Shown one piece after another: positions 25,561-37,474 of a stretch of 64,000 bases of DNA. Made by a program: the position numbers and the translations under genes. Position 1 is the first letter of the stretch; each line of letters opens with the position of its first letter. The DNA comes from Enoplolaimus lenunculus. Lineage: Eukaryota > Nematoda > Enoplea > Enoplida > Thoracostomopsidae. Below the pieces are notes generated by a model. The model saw only the letters and a list, made by a program, of their open reading frames with translations. It did not search any database and was not told where the DNA came from. The stretch spans positions 62,001 through 126,000 of the forward strand of contig JASANG010000089.1 of NCBI GenBank assembly GCA_030248215.1, given 5' to 3'.

Positions 25561-26956
25561 CTGAAAAGTATTACTTCGAATTCCGGTTCCTGTTCTTGTT
25601 TCGGTTCCTGCAATGAAATTCAATCCCTGTTCCTTATCCGGTTCCGGAAATATTTGGTTCCTATTGGAACCCTGGAACACAGTAACACAATCCAAACTTC
25701 GGGTTGAACGCAACTACGTATTTCCATATAAAAATTGTATTAGCGTCCCGATCACAAATGGTACCAATACCGAATAATTTTAAAACCCAAGCAAATATAC
25801 CTTTAGTTGAAATTGAAACACATTATTCCGTCTTTGGTTTCAAATTTCTGTACTCCTGCTTACCATTTCCAAACACTTAACGCGATATCCATTAGTAATC
25901 GCCAAAACGTGTAAGATATCTTCGCTTTGCCGAACCGCTCGGACTTGGGCGCCGGCAGTAATGCGGAAGAAGGTTGCCTTGCTGCTGCACCAACCCTCGA
26001 CTCACTTACGAAACTGAGTAGTAAACGATGAAAACACGAATGCTAACATATAATGGCGTACTTACTTTTGGCATTTTTGTCTTGGTGTTTAATCAGGTTA
26101 CTTTTTAAGGTTACACAAGAAACAACCTTTGAAATTTCATAATTTGTGACCCACATTCCAAAATTCTGAGTACGCTCATGCAAGCATATGCGTACATAAT
26201 ACGTACATATACAAATCAACAACTGCCAGATCAACAAATCAACAACTGCCAGATCAGATCATCAAAACAATTTCAGGAGTACACACAGTCGTACTCCGGA
26301 TCTAAGCAGAACATAAATTAAGGTGTTTTCCTTATCTTCGATCTAGTATACAAAGAGAAACAACACTTGAAACTAATGACTTCAAACTATTTCAATGTCA
26401 AGTGGTAATTCTGGCTAGCCTGTTGAGAAACCTATTTTCACTTTTACACAATAACTACATTCATTTAAAATGATCACTCCACCCTCAAACATACTTACAT
26501 CAACAAATCCAGTGGATTAACGCAGATGACATCTTACTATCAGTCATAAACTGTACTTACCTTAAAACTTCAATTATGATTTCATTTGTTAAACCATTGT
26601 TATGGTGAAAGATCCTCAATTCTTCATTAGTGACTACTGACTAGTAGTAAATACGGATTCGCTGTATACAGGGAACGACTGGACATCTTGTAAAAACCGA
26701 CATCCGTAGCCGGTTTTCGTGTTAAAAATTTGTTTACAAACTGCGTCCGCGACCGTATCGCGACACACAACGTATGATGGCACCATACGCCATTATTGAA
26801 ATAATCTTCTAAATGTATAGCGCCTCCCTAAGAGTACCGTTCGCTCTTTATACAAGTAACAAGAAACAAATACAATTAGTTACATACATTTTTAAATTAA
26901 AGATCTACTTTGACAAATTCTTGAACATTTACACGATTAAACTCATCATGTATATA

Positions 26957-27920
26957 CCAGTCGCAGTGGAACTACATTTATTGAGCGAAGCTCGAACGCA
27001 CGTAAGCAATTAAGCTAATATGCAAATTAGCTATTAGCTAACTATTCAATTATCGGTTTCGGATGTTTGTAAACTATTTATTCAAATTCCTCGCACCCAA
27101 AAACTCTTCAGCCACTCTAATAATTTTTGGAATAATTTAAAAAGTCCTAATTTTGTTCTGTCAATTAAGCTAATATGCAAATTAGTTATTAGCTAACTAT
27201 TAAATTATCGGTTTTGGAGGTTTGTAAACAATTTATTCAGATTCTTCGCACCCAAAAACCTTCAGTAAACCCCAATAATTATGGAAATAATTTAAAAAGT
27301 CCTAGTTTTGTCTTGTCAATTAAGCTAATATGCAAATTAGCTATTAGCTAACTATTCAATTATCCGTTTTGGTTGTTTGTAAACTATTTATTCAAATTCC
27401 TCGCACCAAAAACCCTTTAGTGCTGAAATTATATTGCTTTTAACCTTAATAAATAGCGAAATATTGTAAAAAGTCTTAATTTAGGCTTATGAACTATGCT
27501 AATATGCAAATTATCTATTAGCTAACTGCTCAATTATCGGTTTTGGAGGTTTGTAAACAGTCTACGCAGATTCCTCGCACCCATAAACCCTTTAATGCTA
27601 AAATTAGATTGCTTCTAACTGTAATAATTAGTGAAATATTGTGGAAAGTCCTAATTTAGGCTTAAATAATTATGCAAATTAGCCTGTAGCTAATAAACGG
27701 CTTAAAATTTTAAAACCCTAATGCGAGGTTAACACCCCAGGATAATTGGCTTTCCAACAAAAAAAAGTTTATCAAAATCGGTTCAGCCGTTCCTGAGATT
27801 CTTTTCGGACGGACAGACGGACAGACGGACGGACGGACATCCACCTTTGGACCCCCAAGTACAAAACATAAAACGCTTCACGAAACTCCGAGCTTCGCTC
27901 AGAGTTTCGCTTCGCTCAAT
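26957..27920 (+). repeat. Tandem-array-carrying element (family T), 964 bp
   Basis: The left end is CCAGTCGCAGTGGAACTACA followed by ATTGAGCGAAGC; the right end is GCTTCGCTCAAT, so the outermost 12 bases are inverted repeats. Between them are about five units of 150-175 bp, each starting near TTAAGCTAATATGCAAATTA. A common tail carries GGTTCAGCCGTTCCTGAGA, a GGAC run and a hairpin AAACTCCGAGC/GCTCAGAGTTT. It is non-coding. Other copies: 22,712, 53,776 and 58,244. Confidence 0.8.
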
Positions 27921-28579
27921 CACGCACATAATAAACAAGCCCAGTGTCTGTATAAACCGAAAGAGCTGTTTGATTTTACGCTTATCAATTTTCTTAGCAC
28001 AATCCACACTTGCTCACTCATATCCAATCTCATTTTTAAAAAATATTAAAAATTACGTACTTATATGTGCATGATAAAAGTCACGGACAAAGTCAAATAG
28101 ACATAGACATACGTAGTACATAATACATACAACGGCGAATTTTTGTCTGAACGTTTGGTGCATGGCCGATCGTGCACTATCGAGACTACCTCAAACTGTT
28201 CAGGTGATATCTATCAAACCTAAAACACAGTACTGGCGAGGCCAATATTCCGTGAACCCTTCGCGATTTTTAAGACAATTAACATAAATTTCAAAATACG
28301 CTTTGATTATTAGCTTTAAGCTTAAGGTTAGGCAAGGGTGCAAAGTAGAACTAGAGTATATATCGGAATCGGAGCATCAATGCTGCCAAAATTCACACCT
28401 GAATGGAAGCTAGAAATTGCACTAAAATACGCGATAATCTGAAATGAACTTAATGTTTCTTTGCGTCAATTATACTGTGTGCTGCAGATTTAATCTTTGT
28501 CAGAGCCAGACACAGGCTGTCCAATCTTCCCCTGATAAAAACAATGATTACTTCTTTTATTGACAAAATTAATAACCAC

Positions 28580-28974
28580 GGTGGCACCGAAACCACGATT
28601 TGACCGAATCCGAATCCAGGGCTAATTTGCCGAATCCGAATCCGAATCCTGCATGTTGCAAATTTCAGATATATCTATTATTTGTTTCAGAATATCAACG
28701 CAATGCCAGCCGTATAACTTTTAATATGTTAATATATTTCGTCCCGACGTCAGTTCTGAGACTTCTCACCTGAAATAAAAAAATATTGATTTTTATAGCA
28801 AGGTATTCAAAAATTATATTGCTTTAAAATGAAAAAACATATTGCCGAACTTTGTTGGATTCGGTTTTTGGATTCGGCTTTTCCACACCGAATCCGAACC
28901 TCAAATTTTTGCCGAATCCGAATCCGAACCTCAAATTTTTGCCAAATCCGAATCCGAACCTTTGTTGCCACCCT
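28580..28974. mobile_element. MITE with GGTGGCACC/TTGCCACCC ends and CCGAATCCGAA repeats
   Basis: Inverted ends GGTGGCACCGAAACC and GGGTGGCAACAAAGG surround several CCGAATCCGAACCT words. It sits inside a larger GGTGCAAAG-type fragment that begins near 28,336. The target duplication is not clear. Termini and composition resemble the other hAT-like families here. Confidence 0.5.
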
Positions 28975-29440
28975 AACAACTACCACATGCAGTGTATACG
29001 TATATAACAACAACAAAATGTATATACACAAAACTTCTAATTCCATTCTGAATGATCTTTTATCCGGTATTAGAACCAGAACCGAAACTTGTTTTGAATC
29101 GTTTCACTCTTACCGGGATCGGAATTTCGTTTGCAGAATGATTTAGGTGTATGTATCGTACTTAACAATTCTGTTATCTGTTAACTACACGTCCTGTCGG
29201 TGGCTTAGCATATATATATTTGCCTATAAAATTAGTTACCTATCAGAAAACAGAGCAGAACAAAACGTCGATAAAGCACAAAGGAATTGAAACCTACACT
29301 AAAGGTAATAGAACTTCGATTCAATACATGCACGCTATTCCATAAATAGATTGTTCAACTCAACAAATTCACGCTCAATTTCATTTTCTAAGATGCCTAC
29401 AAAAGAGTAAAAAAAGTGAATTACCGTTTCATTGCGTCAT

Positions 29441-29712
29441 GGTCCGACAGGATGTCCGGCTAAGATAAAAATTCGACATCCAAATCGGGCTTCGGTATTG
29501 TGTACTGTCGGTATATTTATTGCTGTAAATTTGAACTCTGTATTAAACTATTATTTACGAGCAAAATCACATTGATATTAAAACACTTATAGGAGCAAAG
29601 CTATTACAAGTTATAAAAACATTAAATTAACACAATTAAGTTTTAATTTCGGTATGCACTTAAGTATCCAGCTCCGGCTGCGGTATTTTTTGCTTTTCGG
29701 TCGCACCTTGCA
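29441..29712. mobile_element. Degraded family 1 hAT-like MITE
   Basis: The left end is GGTCCGACAGGATGTCCGGC and the right end CGGTCGCACCTTGC, with an AT-rich core. This matches the GGTGCGACCGGAT subfamily but with several substitutions at both ends. Confidence 0.5.
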
Positions 29713-32710
29713 GAGCACAGCTGTAACCAGACATATAGCCAGTTAAATATGCTAAGAGACTTAATTGCGAGAGGGGCATACAGGGATTTCAGATGATTTA
29801 CAAGCGAGATTCATATTTTTTCCCGGAAAAGCCAAAATTTAAATATGCAACGATCAGCTCTGGCAGTCCTCTGGCTAGAGGCCCGGTCGAAATTTATAGT
29901 CGGTTTGAGATTAACCAAAATAACAACCAGAACAGCTTATATGCCCTGCTCGGCCGTATCATCAAAACAAACTAATAAACAACAACAACACATGTATATA
30001 TATACATACGAAACTTTCAGACCAAGAATCATTATTAAAAAGAATACAACTACATACTGTTCAAAAGCGAGAATACAAAAATCAAAAACATCGAGTAAAC
30101 AAGCAAGCACTTCAAAGTTTGGTCTCATTTCTCTGATCACAACAAAACCATCGACTTTATTAGTCCCAAAGGTGCTATGAACAATTGCCGTACACCGTCA
30201 TGTGTTTATAGTATGTGAGCACTAGTTTGCACACCTAATTTATTTTATAATTTTTATTTGTTCGCTTTAAATTGGACATCACACCGCCACCGGCGGAGTG
30301 TAAATCCACACCAAGGCGCAATGACTGGGCACAATAATGGCGTTCGAACGCGCCATTCGACAAATTTTTTTACTTCGAAATTACAATTACTACGAATATA
30401 CCTGTCGTGCCCTAAAAATCTATCTGACCCCTCTAAAACTGAATTTCATTGCATGCTGCAAAATTTTAAAACGCTACAGTGAAACCAGTACATACTACAG
30501 CACCGTTTTTATCGCAACGCACCGGATCTTAGTCCATCCACTCTTTGCAATTCCTCAATAACTGTCTCTAAATGCTGGGGGTTCGCTACTGGGCGGCCAC
30601 TCGGCCAAAGCCCCCCAAACTCGGTCACGGTTCCAGCCCCCGCAATCAAGATTGCCCACACCGATTGAGTATTTTATAGCCTTAAAATTTATTAACTTTT
30701 TTGGACGTCAAACACACTCTTTTGTACTGTTCAGTTATAATTTCATAGATAAGCGTATAAAGTGTGTTTACATGTTACACACGAGCGATGAACGTTACGA
30801 ACCAATTATAAACAATAATCCTAAAAAATACAAGCTCATAAGCACCTAATGTATGGCGGGTGAGGTTAGTCTATGCCAGTTTTAACGGTTAAATTAATGA
30901 TAGCAAAGACCTGAACGGTTAAAATTTCAAGCTACAAATCATACTTACAGTTTTCGATTCGCAACGTTTTCAGTAATATATACATATACACATATATATT
31001 ATATAAATAAATACGTAAATACGTATTCCACAAGTCGACTCATACTATGTAAAATGAGCAAGTCATTTAAAGCTAATCTTCTAATATGAAAACGGCACAT
31101 AAATATTTACAACGTATATGTAATTTATATAATACATATCGATTAGAAATCAATATTCTGATTATAGATTACCTCATTTCATAAAAATAACTTTCAGAAA
31201 CTGCGTGTAATTTTAACATAATTAAATACTCAAAACAAATTACTGTTAGCATCAACACAGCACTTCAAAACGCGGTTTTACGAACATAACAACACGTCGA
31301 GATCTATAAGATGCACCACTTTTTATCAAAATCCTAGGGGGGTCCAGATTCCGTACCTCCACCACCGAAGAACCGTGCTACACATCTGAATATGACGAAT
31401 TTGGTGGGTTATAGCCACACACGCCGGGCGATCGCTGTTTTGCGAACAGCTGTATGTTAAAAATCAACACCGTTCAACTCCGAAACACTTATGAGAGCAG
31501 GTATTCCGCGAATCAACAACACCTATAATTATTTTTCAAGTTTTTTCAGATCTCAGACATCCAGTGAGAACGGTTAACATAAAACACATCCTACTGTCGA
31601 CTTCCAGAACGCAGACCATAAAGTGTATCGTCGAACATGATAGCAGTGTAAAAACACACTCGGATACCAGTAATACAACACAAAAAAAATCAGTTTTTAT
31701 CTACCACTAACCGACGTTAGCGACTAACATACACTATGTCTATTTTGATACAAATGGTTCCTATGGCAACAATAAGCTTTACAGTCCAACGGCCTTACTC
31801 AATGCTTTTACATCAAACCGCAGCATTTCGTCATTCATTTTAGTTCAAAATAGAAGACAAAGGTTCGATAATGAATAAGAAATTTTTTCTGTTTTGAAAG
31901 CTAAAACAAACTTATAGGTACTTAGGCTTCGCATAAAAAAAAGCAAGCAACTATACATGTTTAAGTAAAAAGTTGAAAACTTGAACGTTTAGATCCAATT
32001 TGTTCTTACATACAGCGAAGACAGACCACAAGATAGTCACGGTCATTTATATATACCATTGGTGGTCCCAGGATTTTTCCTCGCGAGGGGGGTGGTTGCG
32101 GTCTTTTAGATTTTTTTATATTGTAACCCATGTCATAGAATCGCCTTTGTTGTAAAAATTTAACTGTTTGTGACAAATTTCGGGGAACTGTGACCGCCCT
32201 CGATATATACGTATCAATTTTGATATATTTTATTCTTTTTAATCAGAAGTTAGATCACGTCGCTACATATGCCGAGCAAACATCATCTTTTCCAAACAGC
32301 GTTGATACAACGGTCCGACAATAGGGCACGTAAACTAATACAGAAAAATCAAACTTATAAACACTTGCCTTAGGTATTCTGATATGATCCATGTTGTCGC
32401 ACATACGATTTGAGCGTTCGACGACGTCCAATTGCAATGAAAAATCGCACAATACAGGCAATGATGTAAATACTAAAATGGCTTATTACGCGTTTTATCC
32501 CATAGTAATATTGAAAATATAAAATCAAAACCATTATTATCATATTACATTTACAGCCATACTTACATTAATTAATGAATGAATCGAAGTTCTGGGCAAA
32601 GTGTTTACAATCGCGCTTGGCTCTACTAGCTTCACGCACGAGCGCTCCCATGTTTACTGGAGATAACGTAAAGTTTCAATAACTGTTAAACGCTATGTGT
32701 TATAAATTAT
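29713..32710. other. Gene-free stretch; one unresolved exon-like segment
   Basis: Mostly AT-rich DNA with an AT microsatellite near 30,975-31,020. On the minus strand 32,472-32,369 has an acceptor (CATTTTAG), an open 104-nt reading (including LPVLCDFSLQLDVVERSN) and a GC-type donor (CTAAG|GCAAGT). I could find no partner exons of matching phase, so I do not call a gene. Confidence 0.35.
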
Positions 32711-32712
32711 TA

Positions 32713-33113
32713 CTGTAGTGACCCGAATATGAGGGGGGACTGATATTTATTTGGCCTCTCCAGAGGGTATCCTCTGTTATTCGGTTACGAACTGTTATTT
32801 ATTTTTACCCCGCCCTCTGACGCCCTTCATTACTGATATATCGGGATCCGGTACTGCAACTTATTCGTTGAATTAAACGTTTATTTGTCTTGTGCCAATA
32901 GCTTGAGCGATCACGCAAGGTTATACTTAGAAACGTACTTTCAAAATTTAAGTACGTTTTAAAGTTTCAAACTCAAATTATTTGGTCCTGGAGTCATTTA
33001 TGGACTACAATTAGGGTTTAGGGACTCTATCCGCTTACGAACTCTTATTACGGATACGGACTCATATTGACTGGGACTCAAAATGGAGACTTCTCTTATT
33101 CGGGTCACTATAG
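32713..33113 (+). mobile_element. Tc1/mariner-like MITE (family M), TA target
   Basis: The inverted ends are CTGTAGTGACCCGAATA and, reversed, CTATAGTGACCCGAATAAG, with TA on each side. The interior has fixed words shared by the other three copies, such as GAATTAAACGTTTAT, AATTTAAGTACG and TTAGGGTTTAGGGACTC. There is no transposase. TA duplication and these termini fit the Tc1/mariner superfamily, perhaps pogo-like. Confidence 0.8.
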
Positions 33114-33141
33114 TACGCGACTCAGTTGGAGCACTGGTATC

Positions 33142-33302
33142 CCGGACCTTTTCGGTTATTTTCCTCCAGCCGGTGTTTGCCCAGAGATGGTTGGATTTTA
33201 TAAATTTTTGCATATTTGAGCTTCTAGCTAAAATATACAAAAAATTTTCAAATCTAACCGTTTTTATTCAAACGCAAGCTGGGATAGATAACCGAAGACC
33301 CG
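33142..33302. mobile_element. Short fold-back element related to 14,689-15,212
   Basis: The arms CCGGACCTTTTCGGTTAT and, reversed, CCGGGTCTTCGGTTAT flank shared words GGTTGGATTTTATAAATTTTTGC and its inverse. It lies about 28 bp beyond a mariner-like copy. It is non-coding. Confidence 0.6.
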
Positions 33303-33455
33303 GTATCACAACAAATCACAACTTGTAATCCGAAATTTCATCTACTCATCAATTATGCTCAGTCTTATTCTTATGATTATGTGTAAATTTATTCATGTTA
33401 GTGACAGCAGAAAACGAGAAAGAAGCAAGCACTAAATTATGTACAAAAACACATA

Positions 33456-33934
33456 CTGTATTGACCCGAATAAGAGGGGTGTAATAAGAGGGGGGTCCCC
33501 ATTTTGGGTCCGAATCAATAGGAGTCCGTATCCCTAATAAGAGTTCGTACGCGGATAGAGTCCGTATCCCTAACAAGAGTTCGTACGCGGATAGAGTCCC
33601 TAAACCCTAATTAGAGTCCATAAATGTCAATTAACCCTAATTGTAGCACATAAATGACTCCAGGACCACATAGTTTGAGTTCGAAACTTTAAAGCGTACT
33701 TAAATTTTGAAAGTACATTCCTAAGTATAACCTTTTATTATCGCTCAAACTATTGAAACGAGACAAATATACGTTTAATTCAACGGATAGTTGCAGTACC
33801 GGATATATTTCAGTGACGAAGGGCGGCGGAGCGTGGGTTAAAAATAAATAAAAGGTCCGTAACCGAATAACAAGGGGGTACCCTCGGGAGAGGCCAAATA
33901 AATATCAGTCCCCCTCTTATTCGGGTCAATACAG
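33456..33934 (-). mobile_element. Tc1/mariner-like MITE (family M), inverted copy
   Basis: The ends CTGTATTGACCCGAATAAG are perfect inverted repeats and TA flanks both sides. The interior is the reverse complement of the 32,713 copy, with an internal duplication of GAGTTCGTACGCGGATAGAG that makes it longer (479 bp). It is the best preserved copy. Confidence 0.85.
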
Positions 33935-34257
33935 TAGTATTTTAATTTTACCTTTCCTTCACAGAGTACGCGAATGCTGTTTAACAATTTTTTTTCTGGA
34001 CTGCACAGCACAAATCTCACTAGACCTGACAACTACTGGCCTCGAACGCCAACGTCTAGTCGAACGAGTGTTGAGTTAAATCATAACCACGGTTAACTTC
34101 AGGGTGTGGTAAACACATTGTAAAAATTCAGCAAACAGAGGGATATAAACAATACCGAAAACGATATTTAGCCCCAAAATTTTAAAAAATGTTTTTCTGT
34201 CAATGCAATTACGCAGAGTACAATTGAAAGTCTCAGGCTGAAAATCAAACCCCGGCT

Positions 34258-34454
34258 GGCCCATGTAAAGATCAGGGGCGGAACGATTTTCTGTGGGACT
34301 AGAATAGAGTAAACTTAAGCTTTAGACTATTTTTTGCTTGGCTTAGGCTTAGGCTTAGGAAAAAGCGCATACGCTTAGGCTTAGACTTAGCTTTAGGCAT
34401 AGGCTTAGCAATATGCTTATAATACTGTCCCGCTCCTGTTCTATACATTGCCCC
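34258..34454. mobile_element. Short inverted-repeat element (family 4, GGCCCATGTA), perfect 8-bp TSD
   Basis: The ends are GGCCCATGTAAAGA and (inverted) GGGGCAATGTATAGAA. The duplication CCCCGGCT is identical on both sides (34,250-34,257 and 34,455-34,462). The inside holds runs of TTAGGCTTAGGC. An 8-bp duplication again suggests hAT. Related copies are at 38,375-38,515 and from about 43,993. Confidence 0.8.
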
Positions 34455-34771
34455 CCCCGGCTCAAGAAGAATTGTTCAGACTATTTCTCTAAAAGTTAAT
34501 TTCTTATATTTTCCTAAAACCTGCCGTGTCCAAATTTCAAAGTTTAAATTATCCATTATTTAGTGAATTTAACGTAATTTTTACTCACCTGCAATGCAGA
34601 AATTTTGCCGGAGGTTCCGGCAAATTCTGTAGTGAAATTTTTTTATACTTTTGAATACAAAATTTGTATCGTTCAGTGCGGTGCGTGTGGCTATAACTGT
34701 TCGTTAAATTTTGAGAAGAAACCGTCGGGATTTCTTAAAAAGAACCTAGAACTAGCAGTTTTGCCACTGAG

Positions 34772-35208
34772 CAGGGTGTAACCGGACATCTGTTTCCGTT
34801 ATAGAAATAACAAAGCTTATTTTCATGTTCAAAATTAGTTATAATACATGCTTATATCTGACAATTTTTCGTTATACCAATATGATGCAATTGTTCGAAA
34901 TAAAATAAAATTACAACATTCATCTAAAAAATTTAATAATTTCTATACACCGCCAATTTTTCTTTAAAATTTTAGAAAGTCCGGTGAATATTTGCGCTCC
35001 CCTCAATTGTATTGGAAGAAAAATAAAAAACATTTTTGAAACTTTTATACTTCAATATCCGCTTTTTGTTTCCGTTATTTTTACGATCCGTTTATACCCT
35101 ACTGTATAGATTTGCTAAAATCAGCAAAGTAAAAAATTTAGTGTCACTTCCGGCTCCGGTAAGTTTTGTTGACCATCGGCTCTGGTATTTTTACCTCCAG
35201 CTGCACCT
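34772..35208. mobile_element. Family 1 hAT-like MITE, CAGGGTGTAACCGGA variant
   Basis: The left terminus is CAGGGTGTAACCGGACATC and the right end near CAGCTGCACCTTA. A separate left-end fragment of the same subfamily (AAGGTGTAACG) follows at 35,226-35,262, where it is interrupted by the mariner-like copy at 35,266. Confidence 0.6.
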
Positions 35209-35265
35209 TATTATATGTAAAACAGTAAGGTGTAACGTATAGCAAAAGTAACGGAAATTAGAGTA

Positions 35266-35705
35266 CTGTAGTGACCCGAATAAGAGGGTGGACTGATATT
35301 TATTTGGCCTCTACAGAGGGTACCCCCCTTGTTATTCGGTTACGGACTGTTATTTACTTTCAACCCACGCTCCGCCGCCCTTCGTTACAGATATATATCC
35401 GGTACTGTAATTATCCGTTGAATTAAACGTTTATTGTCTTGTGTCAATAGCTTGAGCGATAATACAAGGTTATACTTATGAATGTACTTTCAAAATTTAA
35501 GTACGCTTTAAAGTTTCGAACTCAACTGTATTTGGTCCTGGAGTTATTTAGGCGCTACAATTTAGGGTTTTGACATTTATGGACTCTAATTAGGGTTTAG
35601 AGACTATCCGCTTACGAATTCTTATTAGGGATACGGACTCCTATTGATTCGGACTCAAAATGGGGACCCCCTCTTATTACCCTCGTCTTATTCGGGTCAA
35701 TACAG
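35266..35705 (+). mobile_element. Tc1/mariner-like MITE (family M)
   Basis: It has the full interior of the family and both termini (CTGTAGTGACCCGAATAAG and its inverted partner). The left flank is TA, the right flank has drifted to CA. It landed in a fragment of a family 1 MITE, whose left end stops abruptly at the insertion. Confidence 0.82.
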
Positions 35706-35775
35706 CACTAAGTAAGATTTTTTCATTAACCCTTTCTCACATGAATAGTTTCAATTATACAAAATGTAATTTCAG

Positions 35776-35840
35776 GGTAAGATTCGATCTCCAGTCTCAC
35801 GGGTGGGAGGCGTTTAGGATGACCACTGAGCTATAGGAGC
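35776..35840 (-). repeat. tRNA-derived SINE head or tRNA pseudogene
   Basis: Read on the minus strand the sequence is GCTCCTATAGCTCAGTGG...GAGATCGAATCT. TAGCTCAGTGG matches the pol III A box (TRGCNNAGYGG), and AGATCGAATCT is one or two changes from the B box GGTTCGANNCC, at a normal distance. Pairing of the acceptor stem is poor, so it is unlikely to be a working tRNA. The body of a SINE beyond it is not recognisable. Confidence 0.5.
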
Positions 35841-36497
35841 TTAACGCTCGAGCCCGAGTAGGCTCTGACGTCTTGTGGAGATTTTGCACTGCTCATATAT
35901 GTTATAAATGTTAAACACTGCTCACAGTGTGTGTATTGCACGTATTTATTGTATTTAGTTGCTCGTAGTATGCTCTATGAGTGAAAGGGTTAAGCGTAAA
36001 AATTAACAAAATGTCACGTGCATATTTTTTACCGGAAACGGATACCAGGTACATTGTGATCACCATGCATTTGGTTACACCTTGGTTGATTATGTAGCAA
36101 TTGATGACAGCAAACCGGTAAAATTCGCTTTGTCACAAAAATCCACGTTTGATAATATAGCTGCTTAGCGCATGACTGCTCAACAACTCCATCCAAGTAC
36201 ATTTCGCGCGAAAGTTTACTCGGAAAATCGATACCAAAAATGAGATAGACAGCAAAGTATATTTATTACAAACCCATAAAATTCTACAAACTAAAAGTTA
36301 AATTTAAAAATCACTTTCACATTTCGAATACACAAAAACAACTCTTAAAAGGCGGGAAACCATGTATAGATAAGGAGTAAAAATTAATTGCAATACTCCA
36401 TTAAATTATGCATTAAAAGACGCTTGCAAAATAGTACTTGCTAACGAACTGTAATATGAATTTGGAAAATGAAACTAATACAGCATTTGCTATACTA

Positions 36498-37243
36498 CTG
36501 TAGTGACCCGAATAAAAGAGGGGAGACTGATACTGATTTGGCCTGTCCAGAAGGTTCCCGCTGTTAACCGATTACGGACTGTTATTTATTATTAACCCAC
36601 CCTTCGCCGCCCTTCCTTACTGATATATATCGGGCATTGCAACTATTCATTGAATTAAACGTTTGTCGTGTATCAAAAACAAAGCAATAATGCAAGGTAG
36701 GTTATATTTACTAATGTTTTTTCTCAAACTTAAGTATGCTTTAAAGATTCGAACTTAACTTTTTTGTCATGGAGTGATTTATGCACTACAATTAGAGATA
36801 ACTGACATTTATGGACTCTAATTCGCAGGGTGTAAACGGATAGCAAAAGTAACGGAAACAGATAGTGATCGAAATCACGGAAATGGAAAACAGATATTGA
36901 AGTATGTTTCAAAAATGTTTTATTTTCCTGCTAAAACAATTGAGGCCTACATATATACACCGGTTTTTCAAAAATTCAAAAGAAAACATAGCCGATGCAT
37001 CGAAATTTTTAAAACTTTCGATGAATTTCATACTTTTTGTTTCGTTTCAAGCAATTGCAGCAACGAATAATTGCGAGATATATACGTGATTTATAACTAC
37101 TGAACATAAAAATAACAGAATTTCCGTTATTTCTATAACGAAAACGGATATCCGGTTACACCTGCTAATTAGGGTTTAGGACTCTATACGCTTTTACGGA
37201 CTCTTATTAGGAATACGGACTCATATTGATTGGGACTCAAAAT
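36498..37243 (+). mobile_element. Tc1/mariner-like MITE (family M), split by a nested MITE
   Basis: The left terminus CTGTAGTGACCCGAAT follows a TA. The shared interior runs to GACTCTAATT, is interrupted by the element at 36,826-37,164, then resumes at CTAATTAGGGTTTAGG and ends near GGGACTCAAAATG. The right terminus is missing. Confidence 0.75.
36826..37164. mobile_element. Family 1 hAT-like MITE nested in a mariner-like MITE
   Basis: The ends are CAGGGTGTAAACGGATA and (inverted) CAGGTGTAACCGGATATC. The flanks CTAATTCG and CTAATTAG agree at 7 of 8 and match the undisturbed host sequence in sister copies, which proves the order of insertion. Confidence 0.85.
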
Positions 37244-37474
37244 GATTCTGTGGGTGCAACACCTATGTTTTGAAATTACAATCACACAAGTGCAAAGCAT
37301 CTGCATCAATATTTTAAACATGAAAAACACACTGGTCACCCTGATGAGTGAAGCTATGGCTATGCTCAAAGCCGAGCATCACGTTGTGCGCCAATAATGT
37401 TAGCTAGCACATAACAATTAAACAGGCTCTACGCCAATTAATAGACCCATGTTTAGAAAGTTTCAGATTAAACC

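Noticed and set aside
32369-32656. Two exon-like segments on the minus strand (90 and 104 nt)
   Set aside because: The first has no frame open through both splice sites and the second needs a GC donor; no partner exons or recognisable family were found.
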